Assembly (NCBI GenBank): GCA_937873455.1
Contig: CALMYG010000168.1
Span: 1 to 64,000, forward strand
Direction: 5' to 3'
Source: an uncultured Verrucomicrobiota bacterium
Lineage (GTDB): Bacteria > Verrucomicrobiota > Kiritimatiellia > CAIVKH01
DNA: 64,000 nucleotides
Within the stretch, counting starts at the first letter, position 1. Every line of letters begins with the position of its first letter. Below the pieces are notes generated by a model that was given only the letters and a program-made list of their open reading frames with translations, ran no database searches and was not told the DNA's origin. Both the position numbers and the translations under genes were made by a program. Positions 61,761 through 64,000 of this stretch are shown here, piece by piece.

Positions 61761-63791
61761 CTACGGACCAAACACCCGGTAATACTCCGTCCCGACCCCC
61801 GGGGTGGATTGCGCCTGAAAATCAAACGAACCGGACGCGGGCAGGTTGATCATCCCGACCACCGTCTCCCAGGAGCCGCCAACAAGACTCGTTTGGCGCT
61901 GAATGCCGATGGGTATGTTGTTCGATGCGGTGATGGTACAGGTGAACATTTCACCATTCCGCGACCAGCTTGCGAAGACCGGATTCCACAATACCGTCGG
62001 GCGACCGGAAAATGTTGTCGGCCAATTTGTGGCGCCGGGAAGGTAGTAGATGACGGGAGATGCGGTGTTGTTAAATAATTGCGAACCCGGCACCTGTGGG
62101 CGATGTCCCGCATAATAAACGCGGACAAGGTTCGAACAGCCGTTAAAAACAAGATCACCCATGACTTCCACGCTCGACGGTATCGTCACGCTGGTCAGGG
62201 CGCATCCGGCAAATGCTTCCTGGCCGATGTAGGTGACGCCTTCTGGAAGAGTAATCGCGGCCAGATTACGGCAGTTCTTGAAGGCATGATTGCCAATGAA
62301 GGTGACGCCGGGCGGAAGATTGATCGAGGAAAGGTTGATACAATTCCAAAAGGCTTCGCTACCGATTCGTGAGATGCTGTCCGGAAGTACGACGCCGGTA
62401 AGGTTGGTGCAACTATGAAACGCGTAATCCGCGATATTCGTAACGCCGCCCGGCATCACATAGATCCCTGATTTGCGCGGAGGGCACCGGATCAGGGTGG
62501 TTGGCGGTTTGTTGAAAAGAACACCGTCGATACTCGATAAGTGGGCGTTGCCTTCACTCACCGTGATGGCGTTAAGACGGTCGCAACCGGTGAATATGCC
62601 ACGGTCCCATTCGCTGACACCGGCCCCGATGGTCACCGTGGCCAGGTTGCGGCATTGCATGAATGCCTGAAAACCGATCGTCACGACACTGTCAGGGAGC
62701 ATGACGTTTTCCAACCCCCCACAATAGCCGAAGGCCTCGTTGCCAATCGTGGCGACGCTGTTTCCGAAAACCAGATTGGTCATGCTGGCGCAACCCTGGA
62801 ACGCCCTGGCGCCGATGTCGATGAGGCCATTTCCAAGGGTCACGTCACGCAAATATCCGCACCACGCGAAAGCCCCCGCACCGAGCGTTGTGACGCTATC
62901 CGGAAGGGTCAAACTCGTCAGCCCGGCGAAGGATTCAAACGCTCTTTCGCCGATGCTCACAACACCACTCGGGATGACCAGGTTGGCCAGACGACTGCAG
63001 TTAAAGAATGCATAATCGCCGATATGGGTGACGCTGCTTCCGATGATTACATTCGTCAAGTAGTCGCATCCCATGAACGCGCTTGCCCCCAGGGTTGTTA
63101 CATTGCTGCTAATGATGACACTGGTCAGGAGGGTGCAGTTCTCGAAGGCGGAATCGCTAATGGTGACGACCGAGGCGGGGATGGGGTAGCTGCCCGGCCT
63201 GCCCACCGGGAATCTGATCAAGCTTGTTGCCGGCTTGTTGAATAGCACCCCGTTAATGCTCGAAAATTGCGAATTAGAGGCGCCAGCCGTTATGTTGGTC
63301 AGGCTTTCGCAAAAATCAAATGCCCCCGCGCCCACGTTGGTGATCCCGTTACCCAGGTTCACGGATCTCAGGAACCAGCACCAACTGAACACCTCTTCGC
63401 CTATGGACGCGACACTGGACGGAATGGTCATGTGAATCAATCCGGATTCGCGGAACGCGCGATCGCCAATACGCGTGACGGAGGCGGCGCCCGTCACATT
63501 CGTCAAGTTGTAACAGTTTTCGAATGCTTCATCGCCGATGACGGTAACCGTGGACGGAATAATCACGTGCGTGAGGTTGGTGCATCCCCTGAAGGCCCGG
63601 TTGCCGATGGCAATGACATCGAAACCACCCAGTTTGTTGGTGATATTGAGGACGCCGGCAAGCGACTTGTTAAAGTTTGTGATGATCGCGCCGCCATTGA
63701 TTACGTAGTAGTAGTTCCCCGATTGCTCCGCCTGCGCGAGGGGTGTGGCCAGCAAAAGACAAAAGACGGAAAGGCTGATCGAGCGCTTCAT
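61761..63791 (-). CDS. Secreted BspA-like leucine-rich-repeat protein
   Basis: A protein of 676 residues with a signal peptide (MKRSISLSVFCLLLATPLAQA). Residues about 45-570 are some twenty LRR_5 repeats of about 23 residues on the pattern ...LTSVTIPSSVTSIGDYAF...C; for example VTVIGDEAFENCYNLTNV and VVSIGERAFESFAGLTSL. Two non-repeat inserts (SQFSSINGVLFNKPATSLIR and AHLSSIDGVLFNKPPTTLIR) punctuate the array. The C-terminus carries the module GIQRQTSLVGGSWETV ... GTEYYRVFGP shared with other exported proteins. BspA-like proteins often serve in adhesion, but no attachment motif is visible. Confidence 0.9.
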   Translation of the reverse strand: MKRSISLSVFCLLLATPLAQAEQSGNYYYVINGGAIITNFNKSLAGVLNITNKLGGFDVIAIGNRAFRGCTNLTHVIIPSTVTVIGDEAFENCYNLTNVTGAASVTRIGDRAFRESGLIHMTIPSSVASIGEEVFSWCWFLRSVNLGNGITNVGAGAFDFCESLTNITAGASNSQFSSINGVLFNKPATSLIRFPVGRPGSYPIPASVVTISDSAFENCTLLTSVIISSNVTTLGASAFMGCDYLTNVIIGSSVTHIGDYAFFNCSRLANLVIPSGVVSIGERAFESFAGLTSLTLPDSVTTLGAGAFAWCGYLRDVTLGNGLIDIGARAFQGCASMTNLVFGNSVATIGNEAFGYCGGLENVMLPDSVVTIGFQAFMQCRNLATVTIGAGVSEWDRGIFTGCDRLNAITVSEGNAHLSSIDGVLFNKPPTTLIRCPPRKSGIYVMPGGVTNIADYAFHSCTNLTGVVLPDSISRIGSEAFWNCINLSSINLPPGVTFIGNHAFKNCRNLAAITLPEGVTYIGQEAFAGCALTSVTIPSSVEVMGDLVFNGCSNLVRVYYAGHRPQVPGSQLFNNTASPVIYYLPGATNWPTTFSGRPTVLWNPVFASWSRNGEMFTCTITASNNIPIGIQRQTSLVGGSWETVVGMINLPASGSFDFQAQSTPGVGTEYYRVFGP

Positions 63792-64000
63792 GAATCACCT
63801 GTTTTTCTCGACGATAATTTTCTCGCGCGAACCGCTCTGATTGCGGTCACGTTGAACGGTCATGTTCATCACGTTCAAAACGTTTGCACTCCGCACGAGC
63901 GGGTGCAAGACGAATCGAATATAAATCGGCGCCGCATTCATGAGGTGTTCCCCGATGTATACATAGGCAATTTTTCAACACGATAACGCGTGGCGCCACA
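63792..64000. other. No gene recognised
   Basis: About 209 bases upstream of the leucine-rich-repeat gene. An inverted pair TTGAACG/CGTTCAA (about 63852-63880) may be regulatory. Nothing else was recognised. Confidence 0.4.

Noticed and set aside
1..64000. tRNA, rRNA or riboswitch genes
   Set aside because: I looked in the intergenic gaps for T-arm-like GGTTCRA motifs, rRNA stretches and a thiamine box near thiD and found none convincing. A covariance-model scan would be needed to exclude them.

Overview
The window is about 60% G+C and nearly all chromosomal-type coding sequence. The gene set suggests an uncultured, saccharolytic member of the PVC superphylum (Planctomycetes-Verrucomicrobia-Chlamydiae), most likely Kiritimatiellota, Lentisphaerota or a related Verrucomicrobia lineage. 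The evidence is two formylglycine-type sulfatases, two GH94-type phosphorylases, a GH106-like enzyme, a free-standing pseudopilin with a C-terminal VDGH-type motif, a BspA-like leucine-rich-repeat protein, and a recurring C-terminal beta module (ending FYRI/YYRV/YYQI) on secreted proteins. This assignment is inference; there is no rRNA or tRNA gene to anchor it.

Positions 1-31 kb are mostly housekeeping: serine acetyltransferase, a GltD-like flavoprotein with ferredoxin clusters, a Bcp-type peroxiredoxin, a fused two-acyltransferase protein of ornithine-lipid type, a lipoprotein esterase, ThiD, ComEC, a DtxR-type regulator, a lipoprotein peptidyl-prolyl isomerase, class II aldolase, a bile-acid-symporter-type carrier, a small secreted/pseudopilin operon, PriA, YjbQ, a dienelactone-hydrolase-like protein, a four-gene Gld-type ABC operon, a CBM21-like secreted protein, TilS and SerS. 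Five copies of an unexplained intergenic repeat, all in the same orientation, lie in the first 21 kb. One of them is followed by a MITE-like element.

Positions 30.6-59.7 kb are carbohydrate-centred and accessory: a sulfatase, a nucleotidyltransferase/small-protein pair, a secreted TIM-barrel-type glycosidase with a GH106-like enzyme, NagB, a Gfo/Idh/MocA dehydrogenase with a secreted SGNH-like protein and a histidine phosphatase, a secreted protein of about 2,100 residues joining an S15/CocE-type hydrolase to an SGNH hydrolase, and a second sulfatase. Then comes a divergent unit of phosphorylase, GPH-type sugar symporter and phosphorylase. The symporter carries an unusual predicted periplasmic helical insertion of about 215 residues. 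The logic looks like desulfation and trimming of a complex glycan, uptake of short oligosaccharides, and energy-saving phosphorolysis inside the cell. The FGly-generating enzyme is not in the window.

Positions 59.7-64 kb hold a VapBC-type toxin-antitoxin pair between two near-identical direct-repeat blocks rich in simple and palindromic repeats, then a secreted leucine-rich-repeat protein. No CRISPR array, rRNA, tRNA or intact transposase was seen. Many long antisense open frames are by-products of G+C-rich codon usage and are not annotated.
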